A stretch of DNA of 17,852 bases from JANOBJ01 sp031411575 (GTDB lineage: Bacteria > Pseudomonadota > Gammaproteobacteria > Burkholderiales > Burkholderiaceae_C), in the NCBI GenBank assembly GCA_031411575.1, contig JANOBJ010000383.1:1-17852 (forward strand). The letters are read 5' to 3'. Made by a program: the position numbers and the translations under genes. Shown here one piece after another: positions 1 to 5,507 of this stretch. The notes beneath the pieces are model-generated. The model searched no databases. It was not told the origin of the DNA and saw only the letters and a list, made by a program, of their open reading frames with translations. Every line of letters starts with the position of its first letter. Within the stretch, counting starts at the first letter, position 1.

Positions 1-36
1 TGGCGGCGCACAACCCCTCGCGCTGACGGACCAGTG

Positions 37-57
37 TTGCTACCAAACCAATAGCAA
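37..57. repeat. Degenerate TTGCTA/TAGCAA inverted repeat
   Basis: TTGCTA at 37-42 and TAGCAA at 52-57 are perfect 6-bp arms around a 9-nt spacer. The arms match the core of the intergenic repeat family found at 2521, 5253, 7803 and 11186. It is probably a decayed or related member, but the flanking conserved block is absent. Confidence 0.4.
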
Positions 58-115
58 TCGTAAGTTGTTGATTCATATGGATTCTGCTGACTGCCCTTTA
101 GGCGGGCAAAGTAGT

Positions 116-140
116 GAAACCCTTGATTTACAAGGGTTTC
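116..140. repeat. Perfect 10-bp inverted repeat (hairpin)
   Basis: GAAACCCTTG at 116-125 is exactly complementary to CAAGGGTTTC at 131-140 across a 5-nt ATTTA loop. No T-run follows on either strand, so an intrinsic terminator is not well supported. It could be a terminator remnant for an upstream gene, a protein-binding site or an mRNA leader structure. Confidence 0.5.
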
Positions 141-169
141 AAGCGTCTGGCGGGAATCTATCAACAAAG

Positions 170-178
170 TTATCCACA
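170..178 (+). promoter_or_regulatory. Single consensus DnaA box
   Basis: TTATCCACA at 170-178 is an exact match to the classical DnaA-box 9-mer and lies about 100 bp before priA. Only one copy is visible and there is no DNA-unwinding-type AT-rich array, so this is not an origin. It could be a DnaA-responsive regulatory site or chance. Confidence 0.4.
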
Positions 179-274
179 GAAACTTGGGATGAGTCTTAAA
201 GTGCTTTCAGATCATAGACTTGCAGCCGGTTTCGCAGGTTCACATGAAGAAACGCGCTCAAACAGGGCCGTAGG

Positions 275-2494
275 ATGACCCACTGGCTGTCGGTGGTGGT
301 GCAGACTCCGGCGCACAGCGCGCTGGCCGGACCCCTGACCTACCGAAGTGAGGCGCCACTCGCCGCCGGCAGCCTGGTGCGCGTGCCTCTGGGCGCGCGC
401 GAGACACTGGGGGTGGTGTGGGGGGTGCCCACTGCAGCCGAACTGGCTGCCCTCGCTCCCGAAAATACTAACAAGATTCGTGCCATTTCAGGGGTTTTGG
501 AGGGCCTGGCGCCGCTCTCGGCCGCCTGGTGCCAGTTGGTGGACTTTGCGGCCCGCTACTACCAGCGCGGTCTGGGGGAAGTGGCGCTGGCCGCGCTGCC
601 GCCCCAGTTGCGCGACCTGAGCACGGCGCAGCTGGCCCGCCGCCTCAAGCGCCCCGCCACTGCCGCAGCGCCGGAGGCAGCGTTTGAATCAGCGCCCGAC
701 GCCCTGAATGCTATAAATTTAATAGCTATAAACGACCAACAGAAGCGCACGTTGGGCCAAATTGATGCCCAAACCGGCCCTTTTTTGCTGTTTGGCGCCA
801 CCGGCAGCGGCAAGACCGAGGTGTATCTGCGCGCGGTGCAAACCCTGCTCGACGCCGACCCGGCGGCCCAGGCGCTGGTGATGGTGCCCGAGATCAACCT
901 GACGCCGCAGCTCGAAGAACGCTTCACCGCGCGCTTTGCGCTGCGCTATGGGGCGGGCGCAGTGGTGTCGCTGCACAGCGGCCTGACCCACCCGCAGCGC
1001 CTCAAAAGCTGGCTGGCCGCGCACAGCGGTGGTGCACGGATCGTGCTGGGCACACGCATGGCGGTGTTTGCGTCGATGCCGCGGCTGCGGCTGATCGTGG
1101 TCGATGAAGAGCACGACCCGAGCTACAAGCAGCAGGAAGGCGCGCGCTACTCGGCGCGCGACCTGGCGGTGTACCGGGGCCGGCTGGACGGCGCCAAAGT
1201 GGTGCTCGGCTCGGCCACGCCGTCGCTGGAGAGCTGGCACCAGAGCCGCTCGGCGACCGGTGATGGGGGTGGCGATGGCAATGAAGCAGGCCAAGCGGGC
1301 GACGGGGCCGAAAAGGGCGAAGGGAGCCGCTCCGCCGGCAAATACACCCGCCTGGCCATGCCCGGGCGCATTGGCGGTGGCGCCCTGCCCACGGTGCGAC
1401 TGGTGGACATGAACCACCAGCCCAAGGGCGCGGTGTTCTCGCCGCCGCTGTTGGCCGCCATCGAGCAGCGCATCGCAAGAGGCGAGCAGGCCATGGTGTT
1501 CTTGAACCGACGCGGCTACGCGCCCGTGCTGGCCTGCGGCGCCTGCGACTGGAAGAGCGAATGCCCGCACTGCAGCGCCTTCCGCGTCTTCCACAAGATC
1601 GACCGCACCTTGCGCTGCCACCACTGCGGCTACACCGAACGCGTGCCGCGCGCCTGCCCGGCCTGCGGCAACCTCGATATCGCGCCACTCGGCCGTGGCA
1701 CCGAGCGGCTGGAGGAGCATCTGGCCGAGCTGCTGGCTGAGGTGAAACGGCCCGACGGCGGCCCGGTGCGCATCGCCCGCATCGACGCCGACACCACGCG
1801 CTTGAAAGGCACGCTGGAGACCCAGTTGGCGCAGGTACACGCCGGCGAGGTGGACGTGCTCGTCGGCACCCAGATGATCGCCAAGGGCCACGACTTTCGC
1901 CGAATCACGCTGGTGGCCGCTGTCAACCCCGACAGCGCGCTGTTCTCCAGCGATTTCCGCGCGCCCGAGCGCCTGTTCAGCCTGCTGATGCAGGCCGGTG
2001 GCCGGGCCGGACGCGATGCGGAACTGGCCGCCCAGACCGGCGCCACCAGCGAAATGTGGGTACAAAGCTGGCACCCGCAGCACCCGCTGTTTGCCGCCCT
2101 GAAACGCCACGACTACGACGCCTTTGCCGCCAGTCAGCTGCGCGAACGCCAGCAAGCCGGCCTGCCGCCGTTTGCGTTTCAGGCGCTGGTGCGGGCCGAA
2201 GCGCGCACGCAGGAAGCCGCCCAAGCCTTCCTGGCCGCCGCCAGCGCCGCCGCCGCTGCCATCGTCGCCAGCCAGCCGGGTCTCGGGCAGGTCACGCTGT
2301 ACTCGCCGGTACCCATGAGCATCCAGCGCGTGGCCAACGTCGAACGCGCCCAGATGCTGGTCGAAAGCCCCAGCCGGGGCGCCCTGCAACGCTTTCTGGC
2401 TGCCTGGCAGGAAGCCCTGCACGCCGCCAAACGCGCCCCCGAGGCCAAAGGCCTGATCCGCTGGGCGGTGGATGTGGACCCGCTGGCGATTTGA
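275..2494 (+). CDS. priA: Primosomal protein N' (PriA replication-restart helicase)
   Basis: PriA is a 3'-to-5' superfamily 2 DNA helicase that binds stalled or D-loop forks and loads the primosome for replication restart. The 739-aa protein has the expected order: N-terminal 3'-DNA-binding domain (about 1-110), Walker A GATGSGKT (174-181), Walker B DEEH (277-280), the eight-cysteine zinc module (C421, 424, 430, 433, 448, 451, 461, 464) and a C-terminal helicase lobe with GTQMIAKGHDF. Length is close to that of E. coli PriA (732 aa). Two oddities are visible. A 17-bp AT-rich palindrome at 710-726 is read through in frame as part of NAINLIAIND, in the linker before the helicase core. A Gly/Ala/Asp-rich insertion lies at about residues 326-356, before the conserved LPTVRLVDM. 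The ATG is chosen because the family's usual N-terminus starts here; the Shine-Dalgarno sequence is weak. Confidence 0.97.
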   Translation: MTHWLSVVVQTPAHSALAGPLTYRSEAPLAAGSLVRVPLGARETLGVVWGVPTAAELAALAPENTNKIRAISGVLEGLAPLSAAWCQLVDFAARYYQRGLGEVALAALPPQLRDLSTAQLARRLKRPATAAAPEAAFESAPDALNAINLIAINDQQKRTLGQIDAQTGPFLLFGATGSGKTEVYLRAVQTLLDADPAAQALVMVPEINLTPQLEERFTARFALRYGAGAVVSLHSGLTHPQRLKSWLAAHSGGARIVLGTRMAVFASMPRLRLIVVDEEHDPSYKQQEGARYSARDLAVYRGRLDGAKVVLGSATPSLESWHQSRSATGDGGGDGNEAGQAGDGAEKGEGSRSAGKYTRLAMPGRIGGGALPTVRLVDMNHQPKGAVFSPPLLAAIEQRIARGEQAMVFLNRRGYAPVLACGACDWKSECPHCSAFRVFHKIDRTLRCHHCGYTERVPRACPACGNLDIAPLGRGTERLEEHLAELLAEVKRPDGGPVRIARIDADTTRLKGTLETQLAQVHAGEVDVLVGTQMIAKGHDFRRITLVAAVNPDSALFSSDFRAPERLFSLLMQAGGRAGRDAELAAQTGATSEMWVQSWHPQHPLFAALKRHDYDAFAASQLRERQQAGLPPFAFQALVRAEARTQEAAQAFLAAASAAAAAIVASQPGLGQVTLYSPVPMSIQRVANVERAQMLVESPSRGALQRFLAAWQEALHAAKRAPEAKGLIRWAVDVDPLAI
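710..726. repeat. ATAGC-type palindrome inside priA
   Basis: GCTATAAATTTAATAGC has 5-bp arms GCTAT/ATAGC around a 7-nt A/T loop. It resembles the core of the intergenic repeats in this window but lies in frame within the variable linker of priA. The local sequence is strongly AT-rich compared with the surrounding GC-rich codons, which suggests insertion or conversion of a repeat unit into the gene. Confidence 0.55.
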
Positions 2495-2520
2495 GCGGAT
2501 TTGGGCGAGTGGATTTTGGG

Positions 2521-2590
2521 GAATTTTGAAGCGATTTAGGGCTGTTGTCCGCATCCGCTGGCCATAACTTGCTATTTATATAATAGCAAG
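2521..2590 (+). repeat. Dispersed intergenic repeat, copy A
   Basis: This roughly 70-bp element lies just after priA. It has a 5' block (TTTTGAAGCGATTTAGG, then GTTGTCCGCATCC) and a 3' AT-rich palindrome CTTGCTATT-TATAT-AATAGCAAG with perfect 9-bp arms. The same two-part layout recurs at 5253-5323 and 7803-7871 (same orientation) and 11186-11256 (inverted). The gap between priA and the next gene (2495-2679) holds only this element and short hairpins. Confidence 0.8.
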
Positions 2591-2608
2591 ACGTTCGCCG
2601 AGAACGTC
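2590..2608. repeat. Small hairpin next to repeat copy A
   Basis: GACGTTC (2590-2596) and GAACGTC (2602-2608) are perfect 7-bp arms around GCCGA. No T-run follows on either strand. It sits between two converging genes, so a role in transcript 3'-end formation is possible but unproven. Confidence 0.35.
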
Positions 2609-2679
2609 AACAAGAAGACGCAGGTTGATCGGCCTTTGAATCCATGCGAACTAGGATTCTTGTCCTGTTTCGCCCAGCC

Positions 2680-3234
2680 TCACGGCGGCGATTTCGTTGC
2701 TCGCGCCGCCCGGCTATCGTTCCAGAGCTTGGACAGCGCGTTCAACGCGGCTGTTATCTTCTTGCTTGCGTCTGCAAAATCCGCTTCGGTGTAGACAAGC
2801 TTGTTGCCAAAATTCGGACTGAGAATCAGCGCATCCGGGTGGGCGTCGGATATGCACCAGTTGCCATGGACAATCTTGTTTCGGGCTTTTGATGCTGTGG
2901 TCCATAGGCGAAAACATTCATCTGACTGCTTCAGCAAATCCGCCTCGGTGAACATCCATTTGTACAGATTCCTGAACAACTCCATCCGCAAGCGACTGGT
3001 CTCCAAGGTATCGAAGATCTGCCTTGCAACTGGGTGAAAGGGCGGCTCTGCCCCTGGAAATCGTGGCAGATAGAACCCCATCAGGTACCCGTAGAACGAT
3101 TGCAACCACTGCTCCAAATGAGACCACTCGGCAACGACGTTGCCGAGAAGCGCGGCCATATGGGGTCGTTGCATGACAACGCCGGGGCCCGATGTCGCAA
3201 AAGTGCCGTTCTTCAAGGTTTGTGCCACACGCAT
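2680..3234 (-). CDS. HEPN-like protein (R-x4-H motif), possible RNase toxin
   Basis: This 184-aa protein is not one I can name. It is predicted mostly helical, with aromatic-rich helices (EWSHLEQWL at about 36-44, ELFRNLYKWMF at 85-95) and the segment ARNKIVHGNW, giving R118-x4-H123. That spacing matches the catalytic Rx4-6H signature of HEPN-superfamily ribonucleases, and RN-x-x-VHG is common in HEPN-like helical proteins; the assignment is inferred from motif and helical character only. It follows vapC on the same strand after 52 nt and could share its transcript. GAGGAG and AAAGGA lie upstream of the ATG, but with long and zero spacing respectively, so an internal Met (residue 21 or 26) is possible. 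Its central DNA is near 50% GC by hand count, well below priA and vapBC, which suggests separate acquisition. Confidence 0.7.
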   Translation of the reverse strand: MRVAQTLKNGTFATSGPGVVMQRPHMAALLGNVVAEWSHLEQWLQSFYGYLMGFYLPRFPGAEPPFHPVARQIFDTLETSRLRMELFRNLYKWMFTEADLLKQSDECFRLWTTASKARNKIVHGNWCISDAHPDALILSPNFGNKLVYTEADFADASKKITAALNALSKLWNDSRAARATKSPP

Positions 3235-3286
3235 TCCTTTCTCTACGTTCTCCTCACCGAGCCTCGCGCATGTACATGTACGGTTC

Positions 3287-3724
3287 TCAGGCTCCCTCCA
3301 GCACCGTCACCCGATCCCGCCTCAGCAGTTTCCTGAAATCAGCGTCAAACGTGACCAGGTGCTCGCCCAGCTGCAACACGGCGGCGGCCAGCCAGGCGTC
3401 GGGGATATCGTTGGCTTTGAGGGTTTTGTCCTGGCACAGCTGCCGCAGAAGCGGCCATTCGGTGCCCACGGCGGGCATGTCCACGCCGGGGATGGCCAGC
3501 AGCGCATCAATGAAGCCGATGGCATCTGCGATGGGCGTGGGCTCCACGAAAATCCGCGGGTGCGTGACCAGCCGCAGAAAACTCGCGCTCACCAGCGGCA
3601 GCACGCGCAAGGTGGCGCCGGTGGCGCACGCTTGCACCGCGGCTTCGAGCCAGGCGCGCGCCACGGCATGGTGCGGATGGTCGGCCCTGAAGGCGGCCAC
3701 CAGCACATTGACGTCGGGCGTCAT
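3287..3724 (-). CDS. vapC: VapC-type PIN-domain toxin
   Basis: VapC toxins are Mg-dependent PIN-domain ribonucleases that usually cleave tRNA or rRNA and are held inactive by VapB. The 145-aa protein opens with PDVNVLVAAF (D4, the first PIN acidic residue) and ends with the PIN hallmarks NDIPDAWLAA (D106, D109) and TFDADFRKL (D127, D129). The segment SFLRLVTHPRIF (48-59) is typical of this VapC subfamily. The glutamate usually found just before that segment is not visible (LPLVSASFLR), so the active site may be divergent. Its start overlaps the vapB stop by 4 nt (ATGA), as expected for a co-translated toxin-antitoxin pair. Confidence 0.92.
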   Translation of the reverse strand: MTPDVNVLVAAFRADHPHHAVARAWLEAAVQACATGATLRVLPLVSASFLRLVTHPRIFVEPTPIADAIGFIDALLAIPGVDMPAVGTEWPLLRQLCQDKTLKANDIPDAWLAAAVLQLGEHLVTFDADFRKLLRRDRVTVLEGA

Positions 3725-3981
3725 GCCGGGTCGCCTGCCTCCATGGCGTCGAGCAGGGCCTTGTTGCTGGTGCCGTTCAGGCCCGGCACGAGGCCGCCTT
3801 TGCCTCGGTAGACCGGGAGCTTGCGCACGGGCGCGGTGGCAACCCCGCGCGCCAGGTGGGCCGTGCGCAGGCGCAACTGCAGGCCTTCCTCGATCAGGCG
3901 CGTCAGGCTGGTGTGCTGCTGCGCGGCCAGCGCCTTGGCATCAGTGAGCAGGGCGTCGTTGAGGTTGAGGGTGGTTTTCAT
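3721..3981 (-). CDS. vapB: VapB-type ribbon-helix-helix antitoxin
   Basis: This 86-aa protein is the expected partner of the downstream PIN toxin. It begins MKTTLNLNDALLTDAKALA, the beta-strand and first helix of a ribbon-helix-helix DNA-binding fold, followed by HTSLTRLIEEGLQLRL as the second helix. The C-terminal half (GKGGLVPGLNGTSNKALLDAM) is a probable toxin-neutralising tail. Antitoxins of this type bind their own promoter as dimers, and a 16-bp inverted repeat lies directly upstream (3991-4006). No Shine-Dalgarno sequence precedes the ATG; the promoter position predicts that transcription starts on the A of the ATG. Confidence 0.92.
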   Translation of the reverse strand: MKTTLNLNDALLTDAKALAAQQHTSLTRLIEEGLQLRLRTAHLARGVATAPVRKLPVYRGKGGLVPGLNGTSNKALLDAMEAGDPA

Positions 3982-3987
3982 AGCATC

Positions 3988-4016
3988 ATGATACAGATTT
4001 CTGTATTTGATTTCAA
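3988..4016 (-). promoter_or_regulatory. Sigma-70 promoter of vapBC, predicting a leaderless mRNA
   Basis: On the minus strand TTGAAA (4011-4016) and TATCAT (3988-3993) are separated by exactly 17 bp. Taking the -10 hexamer as -12 to -7 places +1 at 3981, the first base of the vapB ATG. This fits the absence of a Shine-Dalgarno sequence. The presumed operator lies within the spacer and the -10 box. Confidence 0.65.
3991..4006. promoter_or_regulatory. Putative VapB operator
   Basis: ATACAGA-TT-TCTGTAT is a perfect 7-bp inverted repeat with a 2-bp centre, ten bases upstream of the vapB start codon and overlapping the promoter -10. RHH antitoxins autoregulate through such sites, so binding by VapB or VapBC is the natural inference. 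It is also close enough to influence the divergent promoter at 4065-4093. Confidence 0.65.
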
Positions 4017-4064
4017 TGGTGCTGCCGCCCCCTCAAGTGGCGCGCATGGCCAAACCCTTTATCC

Positions 4065-4093
4065 TTGTAATTATGGTGAATCGCCCATAAACT
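4065..4093 (+). promoter_or_regulatory. Candidate promoter of the rightward accessory operon
   Basis: TTGTAA (4065-4070) and TAAACT (4088-4093) are spaced by 17 bp, placing +1 near 4100, about 17 nt before the ATG at 4117. The -10 matches consensus at only four of six positions, so this is a moderate prediction. Confidence 0.4.
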
Positions 4094-4116
4094 GTGTTCA
4101 ACGAACCCGTTGCCCG

Positions 4117-4521
4117 ATGCCCATACCAACCACTGCCAGGGAGCATCCGGACGTCTGGACGGATTTGATGGCCATTTCCGCGGTGTCGCTGGAGCATACG
4201 ATTGCGCTGACCAAGCTGGCGGTGGTGGCGGATTCGCTGTTTGACGGGCCGGGCGTGCCACTGTGGGTGGGCGCCACGACCCGCCTGATTGACGTTTGCG
4301 CCAGGATTCCCGGCCAGGTGGACCCGACCTACTACTCGGAGCCGTTCTGGGGCATTGGCGACCGCGGGGTGGTGGCCGCGTTTTGCGAGACGGCGATCGG
4401 CCGGCCGGTGCTGATGGCACTGGTGCCGTTCAACGGGCCGGGGCCGTCCGACCCGGCAGACGAGGTGGCGGCCAAACTGGAAGCGCTGCGACGGGCTCGC
4501 TCGCGCCGCAAGGATCTTTGA
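4117..4521 (+). CDS. Unrecognised 134-aa protein, first gene of the XRE/membrane cassette
   Basis: I do not recognise this protein. It is soluble-looking with no signal peptide. Residues from about 20 form a helical stretch (AVSLEHTIALTKLAVVADSLF), the middle has aromatic and glycine-rich motifs (VPLWVGATTRLIDVCARIPG, YYSEPFWGIGDRGVVAAF) and the C-terminus is a basic helix (KLEALRRARSRRKDL). It reads through with the codon bias of the surrounding genes and ends 15 nt before the XRE gene, so the two are very likely co-transcribed. Position before an antitoxin-like XRE protein is what a toxin would have, but no RelE/HigB motif is seen. The start is uncertain: the ATG at 4117 lacks a good Shine-Dalgarno sequence, and the Met at 4168 is the next option. 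Confidence 0.7.
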   Translation: MPIPTTAREHPDVWTDLMAISAVSLEHTIALTKLAVVADSLFDGPGVPLWVGATTRLIDVCARIPGQVDPTYYSEPFWGIGDRGVVAAFCETAIGRPVLMALVPFNGPGPSDPADEVAAKLEALRRARSRRKDL

Positions 4522-4536
4522 CACAGGGGGAAGGCC

Positions 4537-4905
4537 ATGGAAATCGACATGACAACGGTGACACAGCAATCCGAACTGACCCGCGTACTGGCCGGCCGGC
4601 CCGGCTTTGATGAGGGCTACGAGGCGGCGATGCGCCAGAAGCGGTTTGGCGCGCTGCTGCGCACGCTGCGCGAGGAGCAGGGCCTGTCGCAAAAAGCGCT
4701 GGCCGAACGCGCGGGCGTCGATCAGGGCGACATCAGCCGGTTCGAGGCGGGCAAGTGGGGCAAGCGCGGGGTCAGCTTCGAGATGCTGGACCGCATCCTG
4801 CCGGTGCTGGGGCTGCGCCTGGAGCACCAGCTGCAGGTAGCGGGCGACGTGATACTGAGCCCGGCGTCGATGCAGACCATCGAAGCCATGGGCGCGGCGC
4901 TCTGA
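4537..4905 (+). CDS. XRE-family helix-turn-helix regulator, HigA-like
   Basis: This 122-aa protein has a Cro/C1-type helix-turn-helix in its middle: LRTLREEQGLSQKALAERAG then VDQGDISRFEAGKWGKRGVS, followed by a closing helix (FEMLDRILPVLGLRLEHQL). A short helical N-terminal extension before the HTH (GRPGFDEGYEAAM) is common in HigA-type antitoxins. The ATG at 4537 is preceded by the strong purine run GGGGGAAGG (4526-4534); an in-frame ATG at 4549 is possible. It lies between the unrecognised 134-aa gene (15-nt gap) and a membrane protein gene (6-nt gap), and probably regulates this operon. Whether it is an antitoxin or a simple repressor cannot be decided from sequence. Confidence 0.85.
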   Translation: MEIDMTTVTQQSELTRVLAGRPGFDEGYEAAMRQKRFGALLRTLREEQGLSQKALAERAGVDQGDISRFEAGKWGKRGVSFEMLDRILPVLGLRLEHQLQVAGDVILSPASMQTIEAMGAAL

Positions 4906-4911
4906 CCCGCC

Positions 4912-5253
4912 ATGGACCTGGCCAACGTCGTCGCCGAGGGCCTGGGTGTGGTCAGCAGCCTGTTGCTGGTGATGCCGGCCATCGCCCTGAACAAGCACCT
5001 GCGCGAAGTGAAGGAAGCCGAAGACCGGATCGTCAACCGAACCGGCGAGCTGACGCAGGCCATCGCTGCCCGCGCGCAACCCACCTTTACCGACGCCAGG
5101 ATTCCAACCTGGTCGGTGCGCGACCAGCGGCTGCTGGTGGCGGGCATCCTGGCGTTCTTCCTGTCGTCGGGCATCAAGCTGTACCTGGCGTTCACCGCGC
5201 CGCCGGTGCCCACGCCGGTCACCGTGAGTACCGTGGCCGCCACGGCCAAATAG
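4912..5253 (+). CDS. Small two-helix membrane protein
   Basis: This 113-aa protein is unrecognised. It has a hydrophobic segment at about 10-27 (GLGVVSSLLLVMPAIAL), a charged, probably coiled region (HLREVKEAEDRIVNRTGEL, 29-47), and a second hydrophobic segment at about 74-94 (LLVAGILAFFLSSGIKLYLAF), then a Pro/Thr/Val-rich tail. This suggests an inner-membrane hairpin. It starts 6 nt after the XRE stop and is probably translationally coupled. The intergenic repeat copy B begins at its stop codon. A role as a membrane effector of the cassette is speculative. Confidence 0.75.
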   Translation: MDLANVVAEGLGVVSSLLLVMPAIALNKHLREVKEAEDRIVNRTGELTQAIAARAQPTFTDARIPTWSVRDQRLLVAGILAFFLSSGIKLYLAFTAPPVPTPVTVSTVAATAK

Positions 5254-5323
5254 GGCATTTTTCAAGCGTTTTCGGCCTGTGGTCCTCACCCCTTGGTCAT
5301 AGTTTGCTATATTGTTAATAGCA
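5253..5323 (+). repeat. Dispersed intergenic repeat, copy B
   Basis: The element begins at the stop codon of the membrane protein gene. It reads GGGCATTTTTCAAGCG, then GGCCTGTGGTCC, then GGTCATAGTTTGCTAT with the partner arm ATAGCA (5318-5323). It has the same orientation as copies A and C. The 5' block is nearly identical to the reverse complement of copy D. Confidence 0.8.
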
Positions 5324-5462
5324 TACGACTGGCATTACGTTTTGCTGCACCGCACCACCGCACCCCTCCCCGCAACTTGTCAGCACCGGTAACACCGCCC
5401 GTTTCACGGGTTTCCCCTATCCTCTTGCGCGCCGCTGATTGCGAATGATGCTCCCTCGCCTG

Positions 5463-5480
5463 CCGGGCCATTTCGCCCGG
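5463..5480. repeat. Hairpin in the leader of the monooxygenase gene
   Basis: CCGGGC (5463-5468) and GCCCGG (5475-5480) are perfect 6-bp arms around CATTTC, ending about 15 nt before the Shine-Dalgarno AAGGAG (5495-5500). A shorter CCCGT/ACGGG inverted repeat lies about 70 nt upstream. They could modulate leader structure. The rest of 5324-5507 has no gene and no clear promoter. Confidence 0.35.
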
Positions 5481-5507
5481 GCGGACGTGGTTGCAAGGAG
5501 TGCCGAG

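Larger units (their letters stand above)
1..274. other. Non-coding region upstream of priA
   Basis: No gene could be identified in this stretch. One forward frame reads a few residues ending in AAHNPSR at a TGA (24-26), which could be the tail of an upstream gene, but it is too short to assign. The rest is less GC-rich than the coding DNA around it. It holds a degenerate TTGCTA...TAGCAA inverted repeat, a perfect 10-bp hairpin and one DnaA-box-like 9-mer, each listed separately. I saw no convincing sigma-70 promoter or strong ribosome binding site for priA. Confidence 0.5.

Noticed and set aside
719..2554. Long minus-strand open frame opposite priA
   Set aside because: Its translation is rich in Gln, His, Arg and Ala with no recognisable domain, and it is fully antisense to a clear priA; typical of high-GC DNA.
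2521..2590. Repeat copy A as an intrinsic terminator of priA
   Set aside because: The 9-bp stem is AT-rich and lacks a following T-run, and the conserved upstream block is not explained by termination. A terminator role is possible but not called.
4033..5289. Minus-strand frame across the unknown-XRE-membrane operon
   Set aside because: No motifs; the plus-strand proteins have a clear HTH, membrane helices, tight spacing and a strong Shine-Dalgarno sequence.
5330..5346. TGGCAT...TTGCT resembling a sigma-54 -24/-12 promoter before the monooxygenase
   Set aside because: The distance between the GG and GC elements is one base too long for a functional sigma-54 site, and no activator-binding sites are visible.
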